Of a stretch of DNA of 64,000 nucleotides, positions 34,936-48,466 are shown in pieces. Source of the DNA: Polyodon spathula. Taxonomy: Eukaryota; Chordata; Actinopteri; Acipenseriformes; Polyodontidae. The stretch covers positions 43,273,986 through 43,337,985 of the forward strand of contig NC_054541.1 of assembly GCF_017654505.1 (NCBI RefSeq). Direction: 5' to 3'. A program made the translations under genes and the position numbers. How positions within the stretch are numbered: position 1 is the first letter of the stretch; each line of letters begins with the position of its first letter. The notes under the pieces were generated by a model. The model searched no databases and was not told the DNA's origin. It worked only from the letters and a program-made list of their open reading frames with translations.

Positions 34936-37534
34936 AGGGTGACTTGCCCATCTTGTTGGATATGTGAGGCACTTGAGAGCAGTTTGGTAATGAGAAGATT
35001 AAGATGGTCATGAGATCAATACTAAACTATACCGACTCAAAGAAACAGCCATTAGGTGGATACCTACATAGACAAAAAGGCCCTGCTACACAAAATACCT
35101 TATTCACTGTCACCAACCATACGTAAGGCTACGATTTTGTTATGGAGGTCAGGGAAATCGTGAAAAGTATTAATTTGAATGAAGTCAGTGAAATCTAGGA
35201 AGCGGATGTAAAAATACATTTTGATTAGGTGCTTTCTTTATTTACTTTAAACATTGCTGTATTTCATTCACTGAAAATACAAATCTACCATCTGTAAATT
35301 GCAAGGAAGTAAATGGGTGACAGCCAAAATATAAAAACATTGTGAGAGCTGTTTTTTGTAAAGACAGAGGACAAATGCAACAGAAAACAGAAGTTTACTG
35401 GCTTACAGAGGCTTTCCCCTGGTGGAATTCTGTGCTGACTTTGTAGTCCTGTTGACATGTATGTGCTATGTATTGTCTCTATTAGATCGTCAAACTATTC
35501 CGAAGACATTTTGTTTCCATTTGAGGCGCTGCAAACTTGCGTGTGCCAACTGTTAATTCAATCTCCTGATTTAGCTCTTTTAGACAGTAATGCATAATTT
35601 ATCTACTGTAATATAAACAATCCTCCTTTCAAAGTCAAAGCTTTCATAGCATCCAGGAAGTTTCCCATTACTACTGGACAGTAATAAGATAATAATAGTC
35701 AGACACCAAAAAGCCACTGAAGGATTTTTAAAAAAAAGTTGAACGGGTAATTTACAATATGATACGCCACATAGTACCACTGGTTGCATGGCACCCTGTT
35801 CTCTCATTCTTTTTATGCTGTAAATAATATACCTCATGTCTCCCCATAACTAGTGAAAACTAGTTTCAGGTTTTGTGAACTACAAACTTGATTTAATTAA
35901 TGAAAATGATCTATATAAAAAAAAAAGTTCCTGTTTAAAAGTCCTTAAAATGTTATGAATCGGACCCTAAAACTTGGAATTATGTACTTCCAGTATTTTA
36001 TATCAAACCACTTGATGTAGTTTGGTCAAAGAACAGTTCTTGCTCTCTGCCAGAAATATACTGTACATGTATTTATGCTTTTTAATTTTTTTATAAAAAG
36101 ACCGTTTAATTAAAAAAATAAATAAATAAATAAATAAATAAATAAAGTGCTTCTGCATAGCTTCAGAATTAATGAGATCATAAGAAAGTTATTAACATTT
36201 TAAAGGATGTGTTTGCAAGAGTGGAGAACAGATATTTCTACGCTGAGATTTTACTTTGTTTCATTAAAATATACCATTAATAATCACTCTGTGAACAGAG
36301 ATTAGCTCTGCCTTGTTCATAACATTTTCATATTTGTTTGTGGTTCTGCTATTTTTACTATACAGTCAGCATGTTAAAGTGCAGGAAGACAGTACTTAAC
36401 AGTGAATTGGGAATTGCTCGTGTTTGGGTAAATGCACTCCAACTGTACAGTCTGTCTATAGAATCCCTGTATAGGGCTTGAACAAGGCACACCTGAGCTA
36501 TGTAAATGGAATGACCCTTGCCTGGATGATTAATTAGTTATGCAAATGGTCTTACTGACATGTATTCTGTAATACTGTATTTAGTAACAATTGTTCATAA
36601 ACAAAGCACCATATTACTACCAAACACATGTTTTTACTGCATAGTCCTGAATGCCTCAGAATTCATCATTTTTGTCGGGTGGCCTAGAATTTACCATTTC
36701 CCTTATTTTACCATTTTTAAAAATAAATACGAAGACCACGTGAAAGAGGTGCAATTACAAAACGTGTGACTATAGCATCATTTTTTACACACAGGTAAAT
36801 TAAAGATGTGTAGGTACCATTACAGCTATCGGTATGGTGAAAAAAAAGTGACAACTGTGACATATATGAACAGTATGTATCAATTAGTCTCAAATAAAAA
36901 TGATAACCGATTCTCCAGATATATGCACAACTGGAAGTGTGACATACTGACGGATGAAGGAACGGACTGACGGGTACCTCTGTATAGTCCAGGAACCTGA
37001 TGCACTTTTGAAATGAACTGGGCAGGGATGTGCAGTATCAGAAATGCATGTACTTGAAAAGCATGTTTTCATTGCACTTGTATTTTGTAATTTGTAATGC
37101 AAAGGCTAGTGTTGAAAAGATACATTTCTATGCGTACATAGTTTTACATTGCTGCTATGTCTTTCAATTACCGCACTGCCCATTGCAGGATTTCAAATGC
37201 AAACAACCTATACACTGCAAGAATACTAATATACAGAGCTGTGTAAAATAACAGGCATCCTCGGTAGCAGTCTAATAAACAAACACACACACACACAAAG
37301 TTTGATACTGTAATAAACTCCCTTACTTGTTATAGGCTACTTTATTTTTTGCATGATAACCAACAATAATGCATCTATTGAACTCCATAAATAGCCATAT
37401 ATGTGTGTGAAATAGACAATGCTTAATCTTTGGAAACTTGGTTGCTTTTCTGGAAAGAAGAATCTGCCCCTAACCAGCACGTCATCACCAAGTGCCAAAA
37501 AAACTCAATGTGGCATTCAATCATGTTGCTTCTT
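34936..37534. other. Largely unique non-coding DNA
   Basis: No gene seen. (AAAT)n lies at 36115-36146 and a short (CA)n at 37279-37297. Open frames at 35580-35837, 36560-36769, 36890-37102 and 37030-37251 show no motif. Confidence 0.5.
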
Positions 37535-37650
37535 TTGTTTTGGCCTCTCAGTCTCACGCGGTGAGGACAGAGCGGGAGACCACCGACTTAGAGCCTGGAG
37601 GAAGGGCTACTCTGAGCCATGGATTCCCTGAGGGGTCCCCCTACCAATGT
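37535..37650 (+). repeat. CpG-rich dispersed repeat, partial copy
   Basis: Contains TTTTGTTTTGGCCTCTCAG, then GAGCCTGGAGGAAGGGCTAC and GAGCCATGGATTCCCTGAGG. A diverged copy of the same string lies on the minus strand at about 58650-58775 (TTTGTTTTGGCTGCTCAG, GAGTTTGGAGGAAAGGCTG, CAGCCATGGATTTCCTGAGG). It looked like an exon at first, with a good polypyrimidine tract and AG, but its repetition shows it is a mobile or dispersed sequence. Confidence 0.65.
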
Positions 37651-39780
37651 GTGGGTAGCTGTCCATCATTAAATCGTCTGTTCAATTCCAATTCAATAAA
37701 TCATCACATTGCGGACCTTCCATTTTTAATATTAGTGTATTGTAGCTTGAAACATATTTATTGCTCACTGTTTCAGTTCCTTTATTGACAACATCGTTTT
37801 TCTGGATGAGCTATGAAAATTGTGTATCCAAACTAATTTCTATTTTGTAATGGGATACATTTACCAAAGTATTTTGCTAAAGCCTGGGCCTGGAAACGTG
37901 TTGTGTAAAACATGTTCTGTAGTAATGTTTTGTTTTTGTTTTTTTTCTTCTGTGGTGGGCATTTATGTATTGCCCTAAATATAATGCATCACACATTGTT
38001 CCACCTCAGTAGCTTTACATGCCATTTGGAACTGTTACAAAAAGTCTCTTCACAATGGTAGATGTCATGATCAGTGTAAATGAAACAACGCTGTTGTCAC
38101 AGATGCTGTCAGTCATTTGTCATGCAGACTGGTTACTTTGTCATGCAGTCTTTCAGACTGGTGTTTGTGACTTTTCTTCTGAGGGCCCTATTTCTCTCCT
38201 GCTTAGCCCCAGTGTGCTTTCTCCACTTCAATATACAGTACGTTCTACAGTACATGTTTCACAGACACACTGGCCCTTTTGGCAATTTATCTTACAGAAG
38301 AAAGCTTTTTCTTAACAGTACATATTTTTCATGAATATTTGCTTTCCTTTTACTATTTTTAAAAATAAAGAAGGTTATGTGTTCAGATTATAGGTGCTCT
38401 GGATATTGACTTGAACTGTGTAACATATTTTATTGGGACAAAACATTCAGGAATTATTTATCAGTACATTTAATCACATTTCAACATGTTCTTCAATGAA
38501 ACTAATGTCCTAACTTAGAAACAGATATTAAACATATAATATAAACATTTATACAGCTAGTACAGCTCCAAAGGTGTGCTGGAATTCTAACATATTCACC
38601 AGTAAATTGATTTCAGTGAGCAGCACCTCTCTCCAGTTCTTTCAACTCTCAATACAATCTGGCAAAGCTGCTTTAATAGCAAGAGGCTTTTAGGCCTTCA
38701 CAAACGTTAGGCCTTAAATCCATCATACATCAAAAAAAACATTAAAATATACATATACTGTAGTTTAAAACTATGTGGCATGAACAAGAAATAAAATATT
38801 ACAAAAAAAAGTCCTGAAAAAATATCCAAGATCTACCTGAGAAGTGGTGGATTGCCCTAGTCAGTCTATAACTCAATGCTATACAATAAAGCAAATACAT
38901 ACACTCTGATAATGTCATGCCTACCAGGACTATTTGAGACCCTGAGCTGAGACCATACACAACATATTGGATTAATTTAGGGGGAAAGACACTGTTTTCT
39001 GTAAATCACCTTGTCAGCTGCATTAAACCCTGCTGGACATTATCCTACAACTGTTTGTTGAAATACCGTAATTGGAACCAAAGGACAGTAAATAAATGAC
39101 TTGAATTAGCAGTTTGTTCAAACAGCATTGTCACCAGAACAATCACATCACCAGGATCATCTAAGTTTAAATAAGTTATGGCAGCTATTCAGTATTGTTA
39201 TGGAGTGACCCTAAAACCCATCTTCCCTTGCACAAGGTGCGAGCACCTTTTTTGAGTGGAAGGTGTATGAGGCAGAGATGGTTGGCTCTTTGATAGAAAC
39301 AGCTTAATTTATTTGAAGTCTTCACTAATGATGGGGATGGGAATGTAGAGATGGGAGCTCAGCTAACAAGATTTATGTTTTTGCAGGTATCAAGATTTTA
39401 AATACTGTCACTCATACTTGTGAGAAGAAACTGACTCACTGAGAGCAGAAATTGACCCAAGACTGTCACAGCTACTGGAAGCAGGCTGATCTTTGGAATA
39501 AAAATTGAATATTTGTGAAACTGCAACAAATACTGTAATGACTGTAATGTGTTTTAGAAAATTTTATTTGCAGATCTGCACAGGCCTGTCGTGGTGCTCG
39601 CAGAACCAGTCCAAGCTGAGCCTGGTGCAGAGTTCCAATCCTGTTGGGAACGTGTTGAGTTATTCGATATGAATTGGATGATTTAACCTGTATTGATTGA
39701 AATAATATGATATACTATTTGTCAATAATTATAATAATACCATATATGTTCCTTTCAAAAAGATCTGTATACTCAGCAGA
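37651..39780. other. Largely unique non-coding DNA
   Basis: No gene and no mobile-element ends recognised. Frames at 38019-38334 overlap and have no motif. Confidence 0.5.
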
Positions 39781-39785
39781 AAACA

Positions 39786-40190
39786 ATGGATAGATGTTGT
39801 GTTCAGTCTATGAAAGCACCTGCTGAAAGGAATCATGTCTCTGCCTGTAAACTGAGGTCCTCCGACTCTGGACTGCTTGTTCTCCCCAAGCAAAAGCGCA
39901 CCACACTTGGACAACGCTCATTTAGCTTCATGGCTCTGACCCTCTGGAACTCTCTTCCAGCTTTGGTTTGTGATGCTCCAACTTAAATCAACTCTCAAAA
40001 CCCACCTGTTTTCTCTTGCTTTCCATGCTCCTTAAGCCTGATATTAGCTGCTGCTACTATTTCACGTATTGTTACTATCATGTATTCTGCACTTTCCACT
40101 GTATTTACTGTACTATTTCATGTATTATGCTACTATCATGTATTATGCATTGTCCACTGTTTATCATGTATAATGCATTTTATATCTGGA
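39786..40190 (+). pseudogene. L2-like LINE, C-terminal fragment and 3' UTR
   Basis: The frame at 39786-39986 reads KLRSSDSGLLVLPKQKRTTL and, further on, ALTLWNSLPALVCDAPT. This is the conserved C-terminal end of L2/CR1-type proteins (usually LWNSLP, then FKSxLKTHLF). A deletion of about ten bases after DAPT shifts the frame, and the expected STLKTHLFSLAF continues in another frame to a stop at about 40036. The 3' UTR has CATGTATTATGCTACTATC repeats. Same family as the minus-strand copy at 53098-53645. Confidence 0.72.
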
Positions 40191-41147
40191 GGTGAAGAAC
40201 AAGTATTCTTTTTACAATCCTTTTAGAACTTGCTAATCTATTTGCTGTAGAACAGTTGTGATTAATATTACTTGCATGCTTTTTCTCATTTGCATTCATT
40301 CAAAAGCTGCAGTGATGGAGGCAAGTCATTTACAGTTGAAGGGAAGTCATTTACAGTTGTTGCTGCATTTTCTTCAGATGTCTCATTAAAATAAACGGCA
40401 CTTAGGCTTGAAACATTCACAGCGTATTACTTGTGAATGATCATTGTATGGCTTAGCGGAGAATACAAAACTTGTGTGCTACTATATAGTAGATCAAGCA
40501 TTAAAAACAATTTGACAGATATCTGGCCTTTATCACAACAGGACAAATAAGCTATGTCCAATGAGTGGGGTATGCTAGTTGCTCATTGGGGTAAATCTAA
40601 AGCTATTTGGCTATAATTTGCTTTCCCTCAGAACTGATTTGCCCTTAATCTTTGTCCTGCCATACAATAGTCCAGCTGTAGTACCTCCAGTTCATCTATC
40701 CATAAATATGTTTGGAACCTATATACCCCAAATTGTGCCACCATATTAATTGACTTATACACAGAAGGCACATAACTGTCTACAATGACTTTCCCATTGA
40801 TTTATTTTATGCCTGAGCTCTTTAGACACTGAAACAAACTGTGGCCCTCAAATGATTCTGGCACAGAATCTGTATTTGTTTACTGCTGTTGAGTTCCACT
40901 CTCACTTTACTGGAGGCCATACAGCAGCAGTTCGGTGACCATGAACACAAGCCAATCAACCAGGTCACAGTTCTGACAGCGAGGTAGTAAATTGTATGTG
41001 CTATGCAGGGTTTCTTTACAACTGTGCCCCTGGATTACAAAGTGCAGCAGGCAACATAATAACTGAATAGTAGCAAATTCGAGCAAGAGCGGTCGGGTAA
41101 GATGAAACCCTGGAAAACAGCACGATGCTTAGATATCTGTGATGCGG
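40191..41147. other. Non-coding DNA with one short open stretch
   Basis: On the minus strand 40907-40972 encodes CDLVDWLVFMVTELLLYGLQ and a stop, after a possible acceptor (CTCGCTGTCAG). Codons look coding-like, but the stretch is too short and possibly repetitive to call a gene. Nothing else recognised. Confidence 0.35.
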
Positions 41148-41567
41148 TGTGGCAGGCTGGTGAGTGGACAGAGGCCCAGAGACAGTCTGGAGTTCAAAAA
41201 AATAACTATTTTATTATAAACACAAAAATGAAAGGGCACAAGGGCCAAAACAAAGCAATTTAAACACAAAATAAACAAAATAAAGCACAAATACTCTCAC
41301 AAAAATAAAGGTTTCCAGGCTGGGCAATGCCTTCACTGGATTCAAAACATTAAAAAATCACAAACACCAACCTGCTTCCTCAGCTCCCTCCTCCTAAATG
41401 AAAAGCAGAGGCCTCCTTTTATGTCAGGTGGCTGGGCGCTGATTGATCGTTAATTAAACTAATCATCTAATCAACCCCAGCCACCTGAACACAATGAACC
41501 AAGGCAGGTAGGGGAATTTAACCCCATCCCTGCCAATTTCTAAAGAGCAGAGCTGTGCTCTGCCACA
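41148..41567 (-). mobile_element. Solo LTR, 420 bp, with perfect 5-bp target duplication
   Basis: Starts TGTGGCAG and ends CTGCCACA, a perfect 7-8 bp inverted terminus with TG...CA ends. TGCGG flanks it on both sides (41143-41147 and 41568-41572). Read on the minus strand it has a TATA-like ACATAAAAGGAGGC, a T/G-rich stretch with TTTGTTTTGGCCCTTGTGCC, and an AATAAAATAG polyadenylation signal, giving U3-R-U5 order. No internal region is present. Probably a gypsy- or ERV-type LTR; the clade cannot be told from the LTR alone. Confidence 0.85.
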
Positions 41568-42852
41568 TGCGGTAAATGTAATTTTGAGATACTGTACATC
41601 AGTAGCTGGTCCTTTACTGGTCATTATCTTGTTATCATGACACTTGCTGTGTAACAAGATGAAATGAATGCAGCATCATCAAATACATAAGAGTATTGAT
41701 CAGACATTTGCAGAGGTAAAATACCAATATTCCTGCCAGCTGTTAAATAGTAGTATGTAGATTTAACTTACTGAAATGATATAGCTGACAATCAGATACA
41801 GTGCAGTATTATATAAGAAAGGAGAACAAATACAAATAAGATTAAGGCAGAACTGTGCTTTTAAAATCAAGTAAACCATAATGTGAATATTGGGATTAAA
41901 TACTATTCTACCTTTTAAGAGCATTCTGTCCTTTGTATAGTTGCTTTGTGTGACATAAAGGTTCAATTCACACTTGGTTTACTTAAGCTGTTTATTTTTA
42001 GCAGAGTAGGGTTCGATATGTTTGAAAGCATATGAAAAAACTCTTTCCCTTTCATAGTTTGAACCGTTGGCCCAAATGTTGATTAGAGCAAATGTTTCCT
42101 CATCCTGCTACAATCTGTCTCATGCAACAAAAATACGGCTGAACAGAATAAACAGAAAGTGAAACCTACATACAGTCGTGGCTATTTGTTATTTCATCGG
42201 CTTACGAACAGCTGCCATACATTTTGTCTTGCTCAACCAGGGTCAAAGCATGTTGACCCACATCCTGAGAAGGTCAACTCAGGTACATCCCAGGTACGTG
42301 GTTTCATTGTGACCCGGGTAGCCAGAACCCAGGTCGAGGCTCGCATAGGAGTGCCAATGTGAAAGGGGATTTACATCAAGGATACAGAAGATACTCAACT
42401 CCACCGATTCTCTATAGAGACCTCTGTCATGCTGCATGCAAAGGGTTGTAGGACAGAGAGCTTGTGAGAAGATTTTCTATTAACAGTCTAACAGTAGAGC
42501 GGTATCTGATTGAACTGCTTTTGAGCTTCTTTTTCAATGTTTAAAAATAAAATTAAAACTTCTGTTTTGCTCTTGCCCATGGTGTCTTGACAATAAGCAT
42601 AACCCGTGGGTAACAATGACATACCATTATTTATACGAAAAATGACCTTTTCTGAATGCAGTACCAGAGATGTACATTTCACACAGAGCTAGAGTAGACG
42701 GGTTCAATTATAAAACTTGGATTTATTGGTATTAGCCATCAGTTTTATATATATTTTTTAATTATTATTATTATTATTAACCACTGATTGAAATTTCACT
42801 TTGATAATTTACTACTGTAACTTATCTGTCAATATAAAAAAAAATCCACGCC
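41568..42852. other. Non-coding DNA, nothing certain
   Basis: The piece 42160-42370 is richer in CpG and GC and may be a decayed mobile element. (ATT)n occurs at 42761-42779. No gene seen. Confidence 0.4.
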
Positions 42853-43012
42853 TCAGACTTATCCATTCCGTTGTCAGACTTATCCATTCCATTGCCAGAC
42901 TTATCCATTCCATTGTCAGACTTATCCATTCCATTGCCAGACTTATCCATTCCATTGTCAGACTTATCCATTCCATTGTCAGACTTATCCATTCCATTGT
43001 CAGACTTATCCA
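42853..43012. repeat. 21-bp minisatellite, 7.6 units
   Basis: Seven full 21-bp units TCAGACTTATCCATTCCATTG plus a 13-base partial unit. The units start at 42853, 42874, 42895, 42916, 42937, 42958, 42979 and 43000. Variation is confined to the first base (T,T,C,T,C,T,T,T) and one G in unit 1 (CCGTTG). Because 21 is a multiple of three, several frames on both strands stay open and translate to heptapeptide repeats such as RLIHSIV (plus) and KSDNGMD (minus). Confidence 0.97.
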
Positions 43013-44846
43013 CCTGTCCACACATCACTGTTCTGAGTCATATCACAACTTTGCTATTGACTGGGTTTCATATCGATACAGTTATACTGGTACGACACCG
43101 GTAACAACTCCAGTGTGAACAGACATACTGTTCTGCAATGATACCGGTATAAAAATGCAAGCGTGAATAGGGCTATAGTGTTCCCTCTGTCTCTGAATAT
43201 GTATTAATGATAATATGAAGAGATATGATATTTGAACTAATTTACAGTCACTTCAATAAGCATCTTGTGTATCACAGGAACCTTTACCTAGCTGTCCATA
43301 AATAACTTTTGCGCTTAAATCCCATCTTAATTTGTAATATAAGACGTTGTTATTCTGATAATAACATAACACTGTTCACTGACCCTTTTTTGGGGGTCCC
43401 ATTTGAACAGATTTAGGGTAATAAACGAACTGGTTTGTTCCCCAGAAACGCACTCGACATGCCCAATGGATAGGTGCAATTAAGTGCAAAGTTAAATTGC
43501 AACTATTCTGTTTCACACAGTAAAAAGCTTAGAGTTATAAAACATGAACAAGAATGAGTGGCTGCCACAGATATGGATACAATAAGATTACGTTTTGATA
43601 CAGTGAGCATAACTGTTGTAATCAAAATAATCATTGTTTCATGACCGGTTTAATTTTAACACTACAGGTTTTACTAATTTTTTTTTTCTTACATTGGTAC
43701 CTTAAATGATATTTTAAAAAATCACAGTTAAATGAGAAGGAGGGAAAGTGTGCACAGTCCAGCTGGGCTTGTGTAATTTCTTAGATGCTTTGCAGTTAAC
43801 TTCCGAAACTGAGGCTGATTTGATTATAGCTGATGCATTTTGAGTATACCTGTATTTGTAAAGTCAGATCCTTCATTTTAATGTTGAAGATTGGTCCTCA
43901 CGCACTTAAAAGAAAATGAAATAAATAAGTGATGCAAGGAATAACAAGTCACATCTCTGTCAAATTGTAAGTATTGCATTTTTGCATTTGTGCTTCCAAA
44001 GAATCATTCTCAATAACCCGGATTATACAGCTTGTTGTATAATATTGCGCTCATGGAAAGCATTTCTTCCAGCCATGCCTTAATAGCTTTTACACTTTGA
44101 TTCAATCCCATTTATTTTAATATTGCCATTTATTACATTGTTGTTTTGGTCTCGCGAATTCAACCAACTGTAAGATGAGGTTGTGAGGGAAGAGGACATG
44201 GGGATAAATGACCAAAGCTCCAACATAGGGCATTGATAAATTGACCTTCCAAGGAACTGTAATCATAGCTAAAGATCCAGTACCTGTACATGTTATGCAA
44301 TATCAGCTGTCACTTGCAATCAAGTAAGTCACTTTGAAATAATAAAAAAGTTCAATATTCTCTTTCCACTGCTGACAATAGTACAAGGCTATGTGATAAA
44401 GCCCTGCTCAGAGTGAATGACTGAAGGAGGGTGGGATAAAATAAGATGAAGTTCTGCTTCATTGAGCAGTTACCTTTTCAAAGTCTCTAACCCACTCTCA
44501 CATTGGCATGCACAGTGTGGTGTGTTGTTTTCTCCACCTAGCAGGCTACACAGGTGTCACTGATCAGACAGGCAGAGATTGCTGTGAAACATTCAGGCAC
44601 CAGTGGGCAGGGTCATACAAAAAAAAGGCAACATAATTGCTTTTAAATGTGCTTTGACTCCCTGATCTAAGGCTATTAACAAGCATTGTATGATGTTTCA
44701 TTGCGTTTACATAAGGTTAATAACTTAAAGGATACATAAGGACCTACTTTATTTTATTGTGTTACATGTTCCCGTGTGTTGTTAGAACTGTTCATGTAAG
44801 GTGGGTGTATTTTTATTATTATTTTTTTTACATTATGACCACTTTG
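43013..44846. other. Non-coding DNA with a possible MITE end
   Basis: At 43076-43175 the words GTTATACTGGTACGACACCG and CAGTGTGAACAGACATACTG resemble subterminal DNA of a hAT-type MITE, but a second end was not located. The rest is unremarkable. Confidence 0.35.
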
Positions 44847-44849
44847 TTA

Positions 44850-45052
44850 AACTTTTAAATTGCATTCCCTACCTCAAAATGGTATCCCATCTACCTGCAT
44901 GGACCTTTAAGAACAACATTTCCCACCATCCTTCTGGTAAATTCATCTCAGTTACATATGTGAGAAAGAGGATGATGGGAAGTGTAGTTCTGAGCAGTCG
45001 ATGCAGGTACATGGGAAACCATCTTGAGGCAGGAAATGCAATTTAAAAGTGT
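44850..45052. mobile_element. Palindromic MITE with ~85-bp arms
   Basis: The left arm (44850-44935) and right arm (44968-45052) are inverted copies: CTTTTAAATTGCATTCCCTA matches the complement of the right edge CTTTTAAATTGCATTTCCTG, followed by matching CCTCAA, ATGGT, TCCCAT, TACCTGCAT and TTCCCA(C/T)CATCC words. The loop is about 32 bp. This fold-back form with TTCCCATCATCC near the centre is typical of short DNA-transposon derivatives in fish. Confidence 0.75.
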
Positions 45053-45120
45053 AAAGTCCTTATGTCACCTATTTCACATTACAATCTAATTATATGTTAT
45101 TAAACTACATTATAATAGTG

Positions 45121-46817
<1,697 letters not shown>

Positions 46818-46882
<65 letters not shown>
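46818..46882. repeat. (TG)n(TA)n compound microsatellite
   Basis: A short TG run next to the right tip of the Tc1, then TA units to 46882. It is the reverse complement of the arrangement at the left tip and abuts the 370-bp repeat. Confidence 0.95.
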
Positions 46883-46884
<2 letters not shown>

Positions 46885-47254
46885 TTTTGCGCTGTAACTG
46901 TAAGAAATTTACAATTGTAATCTTGTTTTGAGTGCTTCTGCCAAAAAGCCCTGATTTCAAATCTTGTCGTCTGTGATGTAACTAGGAGAAAACACGAACC
47001 AAAAACGAACCATAAACCATAAACATGCATGCATATGTCTACGGCATAAACAAAACGATCATACATACAGGCCTATTTTACAATGGTTAAACGGTGTCGA
47101 AAATACATTTCACCTCAGCGCAAGTTATTGCATTGCATGAAAAAAATAAGCAATGTATTCCGTGTAAGTAAAATGAACGAGTTCGTCCACGCGCAATGCA
47201 ATGATCACTTCGTTCAACACGGAATACGGAGACTAATGATTTTGTTTGTTGGTT
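46883..47254 (-). mobile_element. ~370-bp dispersed repeat, copy 2 (inverted)
   Basis: Inverted copy of 28382-28749, again touching a (TA)n array at the end that begins with GCGCTGTAACTGTAAG. The far end runs into CCAACAAACAAA and then unique DNA without a TA array. More CpG sites survive in this copy (for example GACGACAAG and CGCGTGGACG on the minus strand). Confidence 0.8.
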
Positions 47255-47652
47255 TCTGGCAGGAACAAATTAAATTTTTTCTCTTTTGTAAGACACCGGT
47301 ACACAAGTTCACAAACACACGCAGACTTTTACAAAGACAGCTGTTCACGAAGACAACCATCAAGTAACTGACCATTGATTAATTTTCCCCTGACAACAGC
47401 AGAACCATTTAGAAACCGCAATACTTTATTTTATTTTTTTACCAGCCTTCATTAAACAATGTTTTACTATTTACTTTGATATCATAGATACATTTTTAAA
47501 TAGTTGCCTCTGTAAGATATTTCATACACCTATAAAAATGATGACCAGAGATTTTCTTTCTTACCCTGTGCACTAGTGCTCAGTACTACTAGGCTATCCA
47601 GTTATCTGTAAGTGTTGCATTTGTTTTTTTCAGACATTTTTCAGACATCAGA

Positions 47653-47710
<58 letters not shown>

Positions 47711-48171
47711 TATTATTATTATACAATATACCGTTATGAAATAAACTCTGTGGCCCAAAACTACCCAAAGAAAATAAACATGAGCACGGCTTTCATATTT
47801 CTGAAACAATAAAAACAATAACATCTAAGTATTATAAACCAGTACAAGCACATTGCGTGCTCAAGATTTCTGATGCAGAAGTCAAAAGAATGAATCCACT
47901 CATCCAGCTTTTTGAGGTAAGCTTTCGATTTTCAATGTTATCTTTAAGGTAATGTTCATATGCACATTACATGGTAAGGACATCTGCCCAGAAATAATAA
48001 TAATAATTGCGTGCAGTTCACAAGGAGGTTAGGCTTCTTTAATTTCACTAAATCAGGTAAAGCGTGAGTGTTTATTTCATGAATGAAGCTGAAGAGCTAT
48101 ACTGACCATGCAAGTCATGAAGAGTTTGCTTTCATATTTTTAAACTGATTGAAGATGACGTTTAAGTATTG

Positions 48172-48214
<43 letters not shown>

Positions 48215-48375
48215 GCGTTTATAGACCTTACACTGGACTGGTAATTGACTGCATGGTCATACCCAAGTGTGTAACTTACTTTCCAAATATGTGTTTCACC
48301 CGTTTATGGTGTTGGCAGTTACCACAACTGTCAATGAAGCCCAGAGAAAGAAATGGAGACACAGAACAAAGATTC
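47255..48375. other. Non-coding DNA with (ATT)n and poly-T
   Basis: (ATT)n at 47653-47722 and an uninterrupted run of 36 T at 48173-48208. No gene; no element body is recognised next to the poly-T. Confidence 0.6.
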
Positions 48376-48416
48376 CATATATATATATATAAATAGTTAA
48401 TTTTATATATAATATA

Positions 48417-48450
<34 letters not shown>

Positions 48451-48466
48451 TATATATATATATATT
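48376..48466. repeat. Interrupted (TA)n region
   Basis: TA-rich DNA with pure TA stretches at about 48420-48448 and 48452-48464. Confidence 0.9.

Noticed and set aside
37535..37650. Apparent plus-strand exon after a good polypyrimidine-AG
   Set aside because: A diverged copy exists at about 58650-58775 on the minus strand, so it is a dispersed repeat.
40907..40972. 22-codon minus-strand stretch with coding-like codons as a last exon
   Set aside because: Too short, ends in a stop with no polyadenylation context, and may be part of a repeat.
42853..43012. CRISPR-like regular array
   Set aside because: The 21-bp units are directly adjacent with no unique spacers, and the context is a vertebrate genome. 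It is a minisatellite.
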